From CAYJDG01 sp964368875 (GTDB lineage Bacteria > Pseudomonadota > Alphaproteobacteria > Micavibrionales > Micavibrionaceae): a stretch of DNA of 28,215 nt. The stretch is from contig CAYJDG010000027.1 of the NCBI GenBank assembly GCA_964368875.1, forward strand, positions 1-28,215. The letters run 5' to 3'. This document shows positions 9,495 through 17,181 of the stretch, in pieces. Position 1 is the first letter of the stretch, and every line of letters starts with the position of its first letter. The translations under genes and the position numbers were made by a program. Below the pieces are notes generated by a model. It had not been told where the DNA came from, did no database searches, and was given only the letters and a program-made list of their open reading frames with translations.

Positions 9495-10718
9495 ATGTCT
9501 TTTCTCGCCACGCGCCTGAACAAAATCAAACCATCGCCCACGATCGCTGTGACCACCAAGGCCGCAGAACTCAAGGCGGCTGGTAAGGATGTGATCGGTC
9601 TTGGCGCAGGTGAGCCTGACTTTAATACGCCGGATCATATTATCGAAGCGGCCTACACGGCGATGAAGAAAGGCGATACGCGCTATACGGCGGTCGACGG
9701 TACCCCGGCCCTGAAAGATGCCATCATCGCCAAATTCAAACGCGACAACGGCCTGACCTATGAACGCAACCAGATCACGGTCGGCACCGGGGGCAAACAG
9801 GTTCTCTATAACGCCCTGATGGCAACCTGCTCTGCGGGTGACGAAGTGATCATCCCTGCACCTTACTGGGTATCTTATCCAGATATGACGCTGATGGCCG
9901 AAGGCGTGCCAGTGATTGTCGAGTGCTCTGAAAAGAACAACTTCAAACTGCAGCCACAAGAACTCGAAGCTGCAATCACGCCAAAAACCAAATGGGTTAT
10001 TCTGAACTCGCCGAGCAACCCGACCGGAGCGGCCTATACTTATGACGAACTCAAAGCCTTGACAGACGTGCTCCTGAAATATCCGCACGTCTGGGTCATG
10101 ACTGACGATATTTATGAACATCTGGTTTATGACGATTTCAAATTCTTCAGCATCGCGCAGGTGGAACCAAAACTTTATGACCGCACGCTGACCGTCAATG
10201 GCGCATCCAAGGCCTTCGCGATGACTGGCTGGCGGATTGGCTTTGCCGGAGGTCCGAAAGAATTGATCAAGGCAATAGCCAACGTTCAGTCTCACAGCAC
10301 CTCCAACCCGTGCTCGATCTCTCAGGCTGCAACGGTTGCAGCGCTGAACAGCGACCAGTCATACCTCAAAGACTGGTGCAAGGTTTATAAAGAACGCCGC
10401 GACATGGTCGTTGATATGCTCAACGCCGCCCCCGGTATCCGCTGTCCTAAGCCGGAAGGGGCATTCTATGTCTATGCCAGCTGTGAAGGCTGCCTGGGCA
10501 AGAAAACCCCGGATGGGAAAGTCCTCAATAGCGATGAGGACTTTGTGACCTATCTGCTGGAATCGGCGGGTGTTGCTGCAGTTCAAGGTGCGGCCTTTGG
10601 CCTTTCACCATACTTCCGCATTTCATATGCAACCTCGACGGAAAACCTCAAAGAGGCATGTGCCCGGATTCAGAAGGCATGCGCTGCTCTGACGAACGGG
10701 GCAGTAAAGGCGGCGTAA
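9495..10718 (+). CDS. class I pyridoxal-phosphate aminotransferase (aspartate/prephenate aminotransferase type)
   Basis: A 407-aa cytoplasmic enzyme. The PLP Schiff-base lysine is K239 in NGASKAFAMTGWRIGF. The conserved SPSNPTG (N175), the Asp in TDDIYEHL (about 204) that binds the pyridine nitrogen, and the Arg in YFRISYA near residue 375 that binds the substrate carboxylate are all present. Alphaproteobacterial members of this subgroup act as aspartate aminotransferases, and many also transaminate prephenate. AGAGGT about 11 bases upstream supports the ATG at 9495. The preceding 135 bases are AT-rich and probably hold the promoter. The last 71 bases overlap the end of the convergent patatin-like gene. 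The symbol could be aatA or aspC; I leave it open. Confidence 0.93.
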   Translation: MSFLATRLNKIKPSPTIAVTTKAAELKAAGKDVIGLGAGEPDFNTPDHIIEAAYTAMKKGDTRYTAVDGTPALKDAIIAKFKRDNGLTYERNQITVGTGGKQVLYNALMATCSAGDEVIIPAPYWVSYPDMTLMAEGVPVIVECSEKNNFKLQPQELEAAITPKTKWVILNSPSNPTGAAYTYDELKALTDVLLKYPHVWVMTDDIYEHLVYDDFKFFSIAQVEPKLYDRTLTVNGASKAFAMTGWRIGFAGGPKELIKAIANVQSHSTSNPCSISQAATVAALNSDQSYLKDWCKVYKERRDMVVDMLNAAPGIRCPKPEGAFYVYASCEGCLGKKTPDGKVLNSDEDFVTYLLESAGVAAVQGAAFGLSPYFRISYATSTENLKEACARIQKACAALTNGAVKAA

Positions 10719-11976
10719 CCGTATCATCGTGATGAACCCGAGGGGGCAAAAGCTTATTTAGTAAGCTTTGCCCGGCGCGCTCGCGGGCTGGTTGCGTTTG
10801 TTGCCATTCATGTCTAAGCCATGCCGCCAATCCTTTGACGGCTGGCATGACAACCTCTCCGGTCTGCTGACGGATAGCGTTGGCACGTGCGTAAAATTCT
10901 TTCCCAAGCCTCACGGCGTTTCTCAATCCCTGCGGCTGATACTCTGGTAAAGCTATAAGCGAAGTCGGGTGGGTGGCTTCCGAAAAATTAAATTCTAATT
11001 TCTTTTTTTGCCCATATATGGAAGCAAAGGCTGTTTCTACGAGACCGAGTTGCGATTGATACTCGTCGCCCCGCATTATTTCTTCTGCGAGCTTGGTTAT
11101 ATACTCAATGTCGTAAGGCGCCGCTGAGAGAGAGCTCGGTAATGCTGTGCCTTTTGGAACTTTTGCGCCGAGTTCAATGACATGGTCGTAGTTCACTGAA
11201 TCTATAAGTTGACGCTGGGCCTGAACATAGCTGCTAAAAAGTCGTGGCCCTTTTCTGATTGCCCAGAGCAGGTCCATGCCAGCTTCAGGTACCTCCGGCT
11301 CAATGATAAAATTGTTCATGCTCAGGAGCAGAGTTCTCGCATGTGGGTTAAGTCTGCGAAATTGGGTAACGATTTGTAAGATGGGCGAGTGTTGCTCGAT
11401 CATGCCCATATCCATATGGCGCTGTCCATCTGGTAGAGTACGGGGCAGACGGCCAAAAGGAACTGCAATGCTGGCAGACAGGGCATCTTTAAGCAGAGTC
11501 GTTTCGTTAATGTTGTCAGGGAGGTTCAACCCTGCATTTCGCATACGAAAATCCTGCGGCAGAAACAAAAATCCGCCAGGTTTAACGCCTGCGGTTATAT
11601 TCGCACTGGTGATATATAGAGGAACGTCCACATCGCAAACTCTCATGTCACCAAAAATATCGTGCAACTCTTGTAAAACTACTTCGACTTTAGGAGATAA
11701 TAGTTTCAGGACATGCCTTTTAAAGAGTGACGGAAATGTTACAGGATCTTTGCCTGTGGCTAAACCGGCTGCAGCAAAGCTGCCAACGGAGTCTCCAACC
11801 AGGATTGCGTTTAATGATTTTAAATCGGCGAGGGGGGCGGCAAGCTTCGCAGCTGCCATCATTCCAACAATGCCATGCACACCCCCATGCTGGCAGCGGA
11901 TCACCGTCAGCCCTGCAGGAGAGTCGGGCTCTTCGTTTGGAAAATTTATCTCTTGGCTCATGGCGAGAGAAATCAT
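10648..11976 (-). CDS. divergent patatin-like hydrolase
   Basis: A 442-aa protein with the order of motifs expected for a patatin-type Ser/Asp hydrolase. A GGVHG segment (residues 31-35) stands in for the oxyanion-hole GGGxxG. GDSVG (S63) gives the nucleophile elbow, and the DMG at residue 189 (HMDMGMIEQHSPI) replaces the usual DG[GA]. All three differ slightly from the consensus, so activity is uncertain. ATG at 11976 is given, but a second ATG at 11961 (MSQEINF) is equally likely, as neither has a strong ribosome site. The 3' end overlaps the aminotransferase gene by 71 bases. A second patatin-like gene lies 87 bases upstream on the same strand. The 24-aa tail beyond the overlap boundary looks unstructured. 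Confidence 0.75.
   Translation of the reverse strand: MISLAMSQEINFPNEEPDSPAGLTVIRCQHGGVHGIVGMMAAAKLAAPLADLKSLNAILVGDSVGSFAAAGLATGKDPVTFPSLFKRHVLKLLSPKVEVVLQELHDIFGDMRVCDVDVPLYITSANITAGVKPGGFLFLPQDFRMRNAGLNLPDNINETTLLKDALSASIAVPFGRLPRTLPDGQRHMDMGMIEQHSPILQIVTQFRRLNPHARTLLLSMNNFIIEPEVPEAGMDLLWAIRKGPRLFSSYVQAQRQLIDSVNYDHVIELGAKVPKGTALPSSLSAAPYDIEYITKLAEEIMRGDEYQSQLGLVETAFASIYGQKKKLEFNFSEATHPTSLIALPEYQPQGLRNAVRLGKEFYARANAIRQQTGEVVMPAVKGLAAWLRHEWQQTQPARERAGQSLLNKLLPPRVHHDDTVTPPLLPRSSEQRMPSESGHMPL
10744..10773. repeat. near-perfect inverted repeat (hairpin) inside the 3' end of the patatin-like gene
   Basis: A 13-base left arm (10744-10756, beginning GGGCAAAA) pairs with a 12-base right arm (10762-10773, ending TTTGCCC) with one bulged A and a 5-base loop. 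It lies 25 bases past the stop of the aminotransferase gene and inside the last part of the convergent patatin-like reading frame. No T-run follows on either strand, so it is not a classical intrinsic terminator. It may still protect or end the convergent transcripts. Confidence 0.6.
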
Positions 11977-12063
11977 AGGCAGTCGTCCCAGACTCAGTTA
12001 TTTTTTTATTGCTTACAAGAGTCATACTCCTGCCCGCGAGGGGATCGCAATGTAAAAATAGCG

Positions 12064-13362
12064 TTACTCTTGGGCGGAGATACCAGTCTGGGGATTATTT
12101 TTTGTGCGCCGCCCCATGAGTTTCAAGCCGCGCCGCAGAATTCCGCTGTTTGGATAGTCTTCCGGATGTGCTTTCTGCCGTTCATCATAGTTTTTAACCA
12201 ATAAGTCGCAGATGACGTCGAAGTCTTTACGATTTTCTTCAAGCATCATTTCATAGAAATTTTTCAGACGGCGCAGGTTCTCTGAACTAGCATCATCAAT
12301 GTCTGTGTTGGGATAGTCCTGAGCGTATGGTCCAGTTATCAAAGATTTATTGAATACATGCAGATTACTGCCCATCTCAGCGGTAAAGCTTTCAAACAGG
12401 GCCGTCTCAGAGGCATAGAAGAAAATATTGATCAGCGGCATTTCATGCTTAGGATCCACCACACCCAATGAACCAAAACGATTCCAGTCTTCCTTTTTGA
12501 TGGAGCGGTTGAAATAGCCTGTCCCCAGCACGATCAGGATAACTTCACGGTCAGCCGGAATATGATGACGCAGGGCACCAATATAGCTCATGCAGGGATT
12601 ATCAAAGATGCTGCCATCGATTGCGGCGACATCCATATCACGGAAGCCGTTGTTGCCATTGCCCATTAGGAAATGGTGGCAGGGAAAATAGGTTGGTGCA
12701 GCGGTGCTACCCATTACGGCATCATAGACAGCCACATCTTGCGGCGTTTTTCTGTTCAGCGCGCCCTCAAACTTGATGTTTTTCAACCATACGGCGTGCC
12801 CACCCTCATTGATAAAGTTATTGACTGTATGGACAGGGGCATCAGCCGTTTCGCCCTTATCTTTGGAGGTCTGCGGGTAACGGCCATCGATATTATAAAC
12901 CGGGATGATCAAGCTGCCGAGGCTGTCAGAAAGTTTGCTGCGACCAAACAGCGCGCGAAGCGCCCGGCCAAGGTTGGCATGTTCGTAATGGCCATGCTTG
13001 AGAAGATTATCAAGCTGCCCGATCCGCATGGTTCGGTTGTTGAAATCGTGAACCATCGAGCGGAATGCCCGGAAGCTGTCGCGCGGGAAGATCGAAATGC
13101 CTTCCCGTTCGTAAAAGCGGACCATGTGCCGTGCCCGGAATTTAGGGCGCAGGGGATCATGGGGATGCGGCATGGTCAGAGCAGCGTTAAGAATTGAACC
13201 GGTTGACGGCCCCATAAAGACGTCGACCATATCGACCATCTGCAGCCCGGTGGTCTCCTCGATCTTCTGCATGAAATGAGCGGGAATCAGCCCACGCATG
13301 CCTCCGCCATAGTTAAACAAGGCGATCAGCGGCTTTTTCTTGATAGGTGGCTTCTGGGTCAT
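12064..13362 (-). CDS. patatin-like phospholipase family protein
   Basis: A 432-aa protein when started at the ATG at 13362; an upstream TTG at 13371 would add three residues. It has all patatin landmarks: oxyanion-hole GGGMRG (residues 19-24), nucleophile elbow GPSTG (S53), and DGS with the catalytic Asp near residue 249 (AIDGSIFDNP). The family hydrolyses acyl esters of lipids. There is no signal peptide or membrane segment, so it probably acts in the cytoplasm or is exported by another route. It resembles the phospholipases used as effectors in cyclic-nucleotide defence systems, but no nucleotidyltransferase gene is nearby. No clear ribosome site is seen. Family sure, substrate and role unknown. 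Confidence 0.85.
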   Translation of the reverse strand: MTQKPPIKKKPLIALFNYGGGMRGLIPAHFMQKIEETTGLQMVDMVDVFMGPSTGSILNAALTMPHPHDPLRPKFRARHMVRFYEREGISIFPRDSFRAFRSMVHDFNNRTMRIGQLDNLLKHGHYEHANLGRALRALFGRSKLSDSLGSLIIPVYNIDGRYPQTSKDKGETADAPVHTVNNFINEGGHAVWLKNIKFEGALNRKTPQDVAVYDAVMGSTAAPTYFPCHHFLMGNGNNGFRDMDVAAIDGSIFDNPCMSYIGALRHHIPADREVILIVLGTGYFNRSIKKEDWNRFGSLGVVDPKHEMPLINIFFYASETALFESFTAEMGSNLHVFNKSLITGPYAQDYPNTDIDDASSENLRRLKNFYEMMLEENRKDFDVICDLLVKNYDERQKAHPEDYPNSGILRRGLKLMGRRTKNNPQTGISAQE

Positions 13363-13464
13363 ACGGTGCAAACGAGTGGCAAGCTGAGAAAATCCAAGAC
13401 TTTCATTATCTTACCACGTTTTTCTTAAGAATGTGAGGCTGGCGGACCTCGTAGGAAAAAAAGC

Positions 13465-13490
13465 AAAAAAAACCGGGCACTAAGGCCCGG
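13465..13490 (-). terminator. intrinsic terminator of the small RNA
   Basis: On the minus strand a GC-only 6-bp stem (arms 13485-13490 and 13473-13478, CCGGGC/GCCCGG) with a 6-base loop is followed by eight T (13472-13465). A second T-run lies just beyond. This is a textbook rho-independent terminator. It can stop both the small RNA and read-through from the lysR gene before the patatin-like gene. Confidence 0.9.
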
Positions 13491-13548
13491 CGAGTTGAAC
13501 AGGGAGGTTTCACGTCTGGGAGACGTAAAATGGAACCCGGAGGTTCCG
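13465..13548 (-). ncRNA. candidate trans-acting small RNA, AbcR (alpha-r15)-like
   Basis: A compact, non-coding transcript of about 84 bases is predicted from structure. On the minus strand the order is as follows. First is a hairpin with 6-bp stem GGAACC/GGTTCC and loop TCCG (13532-13547). Second is a hairpin with 5-bp stem ACGTC/GACGT and loop TCCCA (13512-13526). Then comes a single-stranded ACCTCCCT (about 13501-13508), and finally an intrinsic terminator. The exposed CUCCCA and CCUCCCU motifs can pair with Shine-Dalgarno sequences. It lies directly downstream of a VtlR/LsrB-type regulator gene. In Sinorhizobium and Brucella such regulators control AbcR small RNAs, which use CUCCC-type motifs. 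Membership is inferred from motifs and context, not from an alignment. Confidence 0.6.
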
Positions 13549-13554
13549 AGGAGG

Positions 13555-13560
13555 GTTATA
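13555..13560 (-). promoter_or_regulatory. putative -10 box of the small RNA promoter
   Basis: TATAAC on the minus strand, with the first hairpin of the small RNA starting 8 bases after it, fits a start site near 13547-13549. No good -35 hexamer lies 16-18 bases upstream (about 13578-13583 reads AGTATT). That is what one expects of a promoter that depends on an activator. Confidence 0.45.
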
Positions 13561-13603
13561 ATCCTTAACGAGGGATAAATACTATGGTTTTCTGGGTATG
13601 ACT

Positions 13604-13624
13604 GATATGCGCATTACGCATATC
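13604..13624. promoter_or_regulatory. perfect palindrome with T-N11-A core, candidate LysR-type operator
   Basis: Two perfect 8-base arms, GATATGCG and CGCATATC, flank a 5-base spacer. The inner part reads T-N11-A, the classical LysR-type recognition pattern. Its centre (13614) is about 66 bases upstream of the start predicted for the small RNA, the usual position of a LysR-type recognition site. The lysR gene itself ends 53 bases away. Binding by that regulator is inference. Confidence 0.6.
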
Positions 13625-13676
13625 TTGCATCAGAAAAGACTCATGAATCCAAGCACTTGTAATCAGACGCAAAAGT

Positions 13677-14567
13677 TTAGAAATCCGTCAGGCCTACGCG
13701 TTCCAGTAGAAAATCGCGGAAAACGGAAATCCGCTTGGAATGGCGACGCTCTTCTGGATAAACGAAGTACATTTCCACCGGATCCGGCTGAACTGACGGC
13801 AATATCATTTGCAGGTCCGGATTGCCCGAAACCATGTACTTCGGCAAAACAGCTAGGCCCGCACCGGATCGCACCGCAGCATGAATGGCTGATACCGAAT
13901 TCATCAGAATGACCTTGTCGTTTTGCGCAACCGTCACTCCCGCACAGTCGAAGAGCCAGTCCGTATTGTGATACGGCGCAATAACGTCATCGGGATATCC
14001 AATCAGCGTATGATCCTTGAGTGCAGAAACGGTCGTCGGCATGCCGTGGGATTTAAGATACTCATTGCTGGCGCAGATGGTAAAATTCAGTGTCGCAAGT
14101 TGGCGCTGAATCAGGTCTTGTTGTTCGGGTCGATACAGACGAATGGCGGCATCGGCTTCGCGCATGCCAAGATTGAGCACGCGGTCTTCGAGCAGGAGCG
14201 AGAGTTGAATGTCGCTGTTGAGCTTTCTAAAAGCACCCAGATGCGTCGCAAGCCATGATGACCCAATAAATTCGGCAACGGTGACTTTGAGTGAGCCGCT
14301 GCTTTGATCTTTGGAATCCGTGAGCTGGCCTTCGAGCATCGAGAGGCGACTGAAGATGTCGCGTGAGCCCTGATACAGAAGTTCCCCGGCTTCAGTCAGG
14401 ACAAGTCCGCGGGCATGACGATGGAACAGAGTTGCACTTAAAGATTCTTCAAGAGCGCTGATATGGCGTGAGACAGCAGATTGAGAAAGTTTCAGAACTT
14501 CGCCTGCATGCGTGAAGCTGCCAGCCTCGGCAACCATGTGGAAAATCCGGAGCTTGTCCCAGTCCAT
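13677..14567 (-). CDS. LysR-type transcriptional regulator, VtlR/LsrB type
   Basis: A 296-aa regulator. The start is set at the ATG at 14567 because the protein then begins MDWDKLRIFHMVAEAGSFTH, the standard start of the VtlR/LsrB group. A longer reading from 14714 only runs through the end of trxB. The winged helix-turn-helix covers residues about 1-60 (AGEVLKLSQSAVSRHISALE, then FHRHARGLVLTEAGE), and the rest is the effector-binding fold. It starts 7 bases after the trxB stop and is likely co-transcribed. In Sinorhizobium LsrB takes part in redox and surface polysaccharide control, and in Brucella VtlR activates abcR2. The neighbouring trxB and lrp agree with that group. The family is sure; the subgroup is likely. 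Confidence 0.9.
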   Translation of the reverse strand: MDWDKLRIFHMVAEAGSFTHAGEVLKLSQSAVSRHISALEESLSATLFHRHARGLVLTEAGELLYQGSRDIFSRLSMLEGQLTDSKDQSSGSLKVTVAEFIGSSWLATHLGAFRKLNSDIQLSLLLEDRVLNLGMREADAAIRLYRPEQQDLIQRQLATLNFTICASNEYLKSHGMPTTVSALKDHTLIGYPDDVIAPYHNTDWLFDCAGVTVAQNDKVILMNSVSAIHAAVRSGAGLAVLPKYMVSGNPDLQMILPSVQPDPVEMYFVYPEERRHSKRISVFRDFLLERVGLTDF

Positions 14568-14574
14568 GGTCACG

Positions 14575-15558
14575 TTATTCAGCAGCCTGTGAAAGATCTG
14601 AGAGGGCACCGTGTTCAGCAAGGAAGCGGTCAGCTTCAAGCGCTGCCATACAGCCTGTACCTGCGGCGGTAACAGCCTGACGGTAAACCTTATCTTTGAC
14701 ATCGCCTGCGGCAAACACGCCTTCGATGGAGGTCGCAGTCGAGTCCGGCGCAGTCACAATATACCCGCCTTCATCCATGGTCAGTTGGCCTTTGAACAAA
14801 TCTGTTGCCGGATCGTGGCCGATGGCGACGAACATGCCGTGCACAGGCAGTTCAGATGTCGCGCCGGTTTTCAGGTTTTTCAGTTTCAGCGCGGTGACAC
14901 CGGCATCAGGTCCGCCCGGCGGGTTGCCGATTATATCTTCGACGGCAGTATCCCAGATCACACTGACCTTGGGATTGGAGAATAAACGGTCCTGTGCGAT
15001 TTTTTCAGCCCGCAGAGAATCACGACGGTGAATGAGTGTCACTTTGCTTGCAAAGTTAGTCAAAAACAGCGCTTCTTCTACAGCGGAATTGCCGCCGCCA
15101 ATTACTGCGATTTCTTTGCCACGGAAGAAGAATCCGTCGCAGGTTGCGCAGGCAGAAACACCAAAGCCGCGGAATTTCGTTTCAGATGGAAGTCCCAGCC
15201 AGCGAGCTTTCGCACCAGTGCAGATGATAACTGTTTCGGCCTTATAGGTCGTACCATTCTCACCTGTCGCAATGAATGGACGCTTGGACAGATCGATTTT
15301 GGTGATCATATCTGCGATCATCTTGGTGCCGACATGTTCGGCTTGCGCCTTCATCTGCTCCATCAGCCATGGACCTTGGATGACGTCGGCGAATCCAGGA
15401 AAGTTTTCGACATCGGTAGTGATCATCAATTGGCCGCCAGGCTCGAAGCCTGCAACCTGCACTGGATGAAGATTTGCGCGCGCGGCATAAATAGCTGCCG
15501 TATATCCGGCCGGGCCGGAGCCTATAATCAGGACTTTGGTTTCAACGGTATTAGACAT
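14575..15558 (-). CDS. trxB: thioredoxin-disulfide reductase
   Basis: A 327-aa flavoenzyme of normal length. It passes electrons from NADPH through FAD and a redox-active disulfide to thioredoxin. The FAD-binding GSGPAG lies at residues 13-18, the active-site CATC has cysteines at 137 and 140, the NADPH-binding GGGNSA is near residue 154, and the second FAD motif GVFAAGDV lies near the C-terminus. The lysR gene follows 7 bases downstream and an ELM1-like gene ends about 40 bases upstream of its start. A link of a redox enzyme to a VtlR/LsrB-type regulator matches the rhizobial arrangement. No strong ribosome site is visible upstream, but the start fits the family. Confidence 0.97.
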   Translation of the reverse strand: MSNTVETKVLIIGSGPAGYTAAIYAARANLHPVQVAGFEPGGQLMITTDVENFPGFADVIQGPWLMEQMKAQAEHVGTKMIADMITKIDLSKRPFIATGENGTTYKAETVIICTGAKARWLGLPSETKFRGFGVSACATCDGFFFRGKEIAVIGGGNSAVEEALFLTNFASKVTLIHRRDSLRAEKIAQDRLFSNPKVSVIWDTAVEDIIGNPPGGPDAGVTALKLKNLKTGATSELPVHGMFVAIGHDPATDLFKGQLTMDEGGYIVTAPDSTATSIEGVFAAGDVKDKVYRQAVTAAGTGCMAALEADRFLAEHGALSDLSQAAE

Positions 15559-15597
15559 GATATTGATGTAGTTTGGTTTTCTAAAAGGGTAAAGGGG

Positions 15598-16545
15598 TTA
15601 ATTCCCGAATAGCCCGCTTTTCCGCCGGATTTCCTCAGCGATCTTGGCTGCATCCTGAAGAGGGGTGTAGGTGTAATTTTCCAGAGAACCAGCAAAGCTG
15701 CGGATCAGGCCATTATCCTGAAGGGTTTTCAGGGCACCATTCAGGCGGGGGGCGCCGCCGAGCAGCGGGATAACATAGGTAGGTTTTCCTGTGGTCAGCG
15801 CATCTGAAATCATCGACATGCTGTCAGAGGTCACAATGATGAAGTCCGCCCAGGCCAGCATTCCAAAATATGGGTTCTCACCTGAGCCATCCCAGATCAC
15901 GCTGTTTTCCGCCTGCAGATTGATACGAATAATTTTTGCAGGACCCTCGCCAGTGCGGCGCGACGTTGTAATCATCAGGCTGTATTTGTCGACGATCAGT
16001 TTCATCAATTCATCGACCATGTCATGCGTGTGTTCGACCGTCAGGCTATGAACCTTGCTTGTTCCACCAATGAGGACTGCTACACGCGGCGCGGGCAGGG
16101 GTTCGAAGCGTGAGCGAAATCCTTCTTTTGCTGCTGCAAGTTTTTCCGCTGTGATGCGGTTTGGGGAAAGGGTCGTGACCAGAACATTTTTGCCGCGCGC
16201 CGGGTCATGGGCGGGGACCGCGACCAGATCGAAACCGGACGTGCGCACACGTGGATCTTGAATCTGCACGCAGAATGTTTTGGGATTTTGTTTTTTGATG
16301 TAGCGCGCGGCGGCGATACTTTTACGCCCCGAGGCGATCAGTAGCTCAGGCCATGGTGGGCCTAGAGGGTCGCCGCTGAAGGTGGTTGCCCCTTCCATGC
16401 CAAGATAAGGGGATAGTGCATGCCAGGGCTGATTTAGGCCGATCCGCTTGATCACGGGTGTGATACCGAGCGCATCCGTGACCCCAAGGCACTGATTCTC
16501 TGTTCCGGTCAGGCCTTCTGTGACAATCCATGTGGTTGGCGGCAT
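15598..16545 (-). CDS. ELM1 family protein (homologue of plant mitochondrial-fission ELM1)
   Basis: A 315-aa soluble protein that matches the ELM1/COG3660 family in pattern: the N-terminal WIVTEGLTGTENQCLGVTDAL, GRKSIAAARYIKK, CVQIQDPR, a VLIGGTSKVHSL segment, and the C-terminal VTSDSMSMISDALTTGKP. The last segment resembles the nucleotide-sugar-binding half of GT-B glycosyltransferases. In plants ELM1 is involved in mitochondrial fission, while the bacterial role is not settled. AAAGGA about 9 bases upstream supports the ATG. It lies upstream of trxB on the same strand and divergent to the lrp gene, with 132 bases between them. Family likely; function unknown. Confidence 0.85.
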   Translation of the reverse strand: MPPTTWIVTEGLTGTENQCLGVTDALGITPVIKRIGLNQPWHALSPYLGMEGATTFSGDPLGPPWPELLIASGRKSIAAARYIKKQNPKTFCVQIQDPRVRTSGFDLVAVPAHDPARGKNVLVTTLSPNRITAEKLAAAKEGFRSRFEPLPAPRVAVLIGGTSKVHSLTVEHTHDMVDELMKLIVDKYSLMITTSRRTGEGPAKIIRINLQAENSVIWDGSGENPYFGMLAWADFIIVTSDSMSMISDALTTGKPTYVIPLLGGAPRLNGALKTLQDNGLIRSFAGSLENYTYTPLQDAAKIAEEIRRKSGLFGN

Positions 16546-16677
16546 TAAATTCGGTCCTTTAAAGGGATTAGGTATTAAAATTACAAAATACTTGCCAAGT
16601 CAGGCGCAACTTTATATCAAGGCTAGGCGTAATTCTACAACATATACCCAAGCTCTAGGGGAGTTCTCTGTTCGATC

Positions 16678-17172
16678 ATGCCCATTCCAGAAAAGCCGCC
16701 AAAAATCAAACTCGACCGTATTGACCGCCGCATTCTAAGCGATTTGCAGGACAGTGGCCGGATGACCAACGTTGATCTCGCCAAACGCGCCGGAATTTCT
16801 GCGCCGCCATGTTTGCGCCGTGTACGTAATCTTGAAGAGATGGGGCTGATCAAAAGCTACCATGCGAAAGTCGATAACGCCGCGCTGGGGTATCCCGTTA
16901 CAGTATTCACATTGGTCAAGCTGGTCAGCCTTGCCGATGGGGATTTGAAGAAATTTGAGCAGCAGATCCTTGATTGGTCGATGGTGCGCGAGGCATATAT
17001 GATGACCGGAGAGAATGATTTCCTGCTGAAAATCGTGGCTCGTGACTGGGATCACTATCAGACCTTCCTCACCGAGCACATCATCACAAGCCCGAACGTC
17101 GCAGGCGTGAAGTCTTCACTCAGCGTGAAGATGTCGAAAGACAAAGCCGGCGTGCCGATTCAGGTCGACTAA
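16678..17172 (+). CDS. Lrp/AsnC family transcriptional regulator
   Basis: A 164-aa DNA-binding regulator of normal length. The N-terminal helix-turn-helix spans about residues 12-60 (LDRIDRRILSDLQDSGRM, then LAKRAGISAPPCLRRVRNLEE), and the C-terminal RAM domain covers about 75-155 (EAYMMTGENDFLLKIVARDW). The family senses amino acids. A GGGGAG lies 14 bases before the ATG, rather far for a ribosome site, but no other start suits the family. It lies close to trxB and the VtlR/LsrB-type gene, as in rhizobia. Nine bases separate its stop from the end of the convergent small gene. The specific ligand is unknown. Confidence 0.93.
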   Translation: MPIPEKPPKIKLDRIDRRILSDLQDSGRMTNVDLAKRAGISAPPCLRRVRNLEEMGLIKSYHAKVDNAALGYPVTVFTLVKLVSLADGDLKKFEQQILDWSMVREAYMMTGENDFLLKIVARDWDHYQTFLTEHIITSPNVAGVKSSLSVKMSKDKAGVPIQVD

Positions 17173-17181
17173 AAATTCATC

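Noticed and set aside
9486..10295. 269-aa open frame on the minus strand opposite the aminotransferase
   Set aside because: Shadow of a conserved gene; composition rich in Phe, Arg and His, typical of antisense reading.
11720..12025. Alternative start (AGGAG then ATG at 12025) for the variant patatin-like gene by a frameshift
   Set aside because: Only one base separates AGGAG from the ATG, and the frame does not lead into the patatin motifs; no conserved N-terminal part is missing from the accepted frame.
11276..12055. 259-aa open frame on the plus strand opposite the variant patatin-like gene
   Set aside because: The minus-strand frame carries ordered patatin motifs; the plus frame is rich in Ser, Arg and Cys without recognisable motifs.
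12064..13362. Cyclic-nucleotide (CBASS) defence locus with a patatin effector
   Set aside because: No CD-NTase, Cap2/Cap3 or other sensor gene is present near the patatin-like genes.
13677..14714. A 345-aa LysR protein starting at 14714
   Set aside because: The first 49 residues come from the end of trxB in another frame; the family start MDWDKLR is at 14567.
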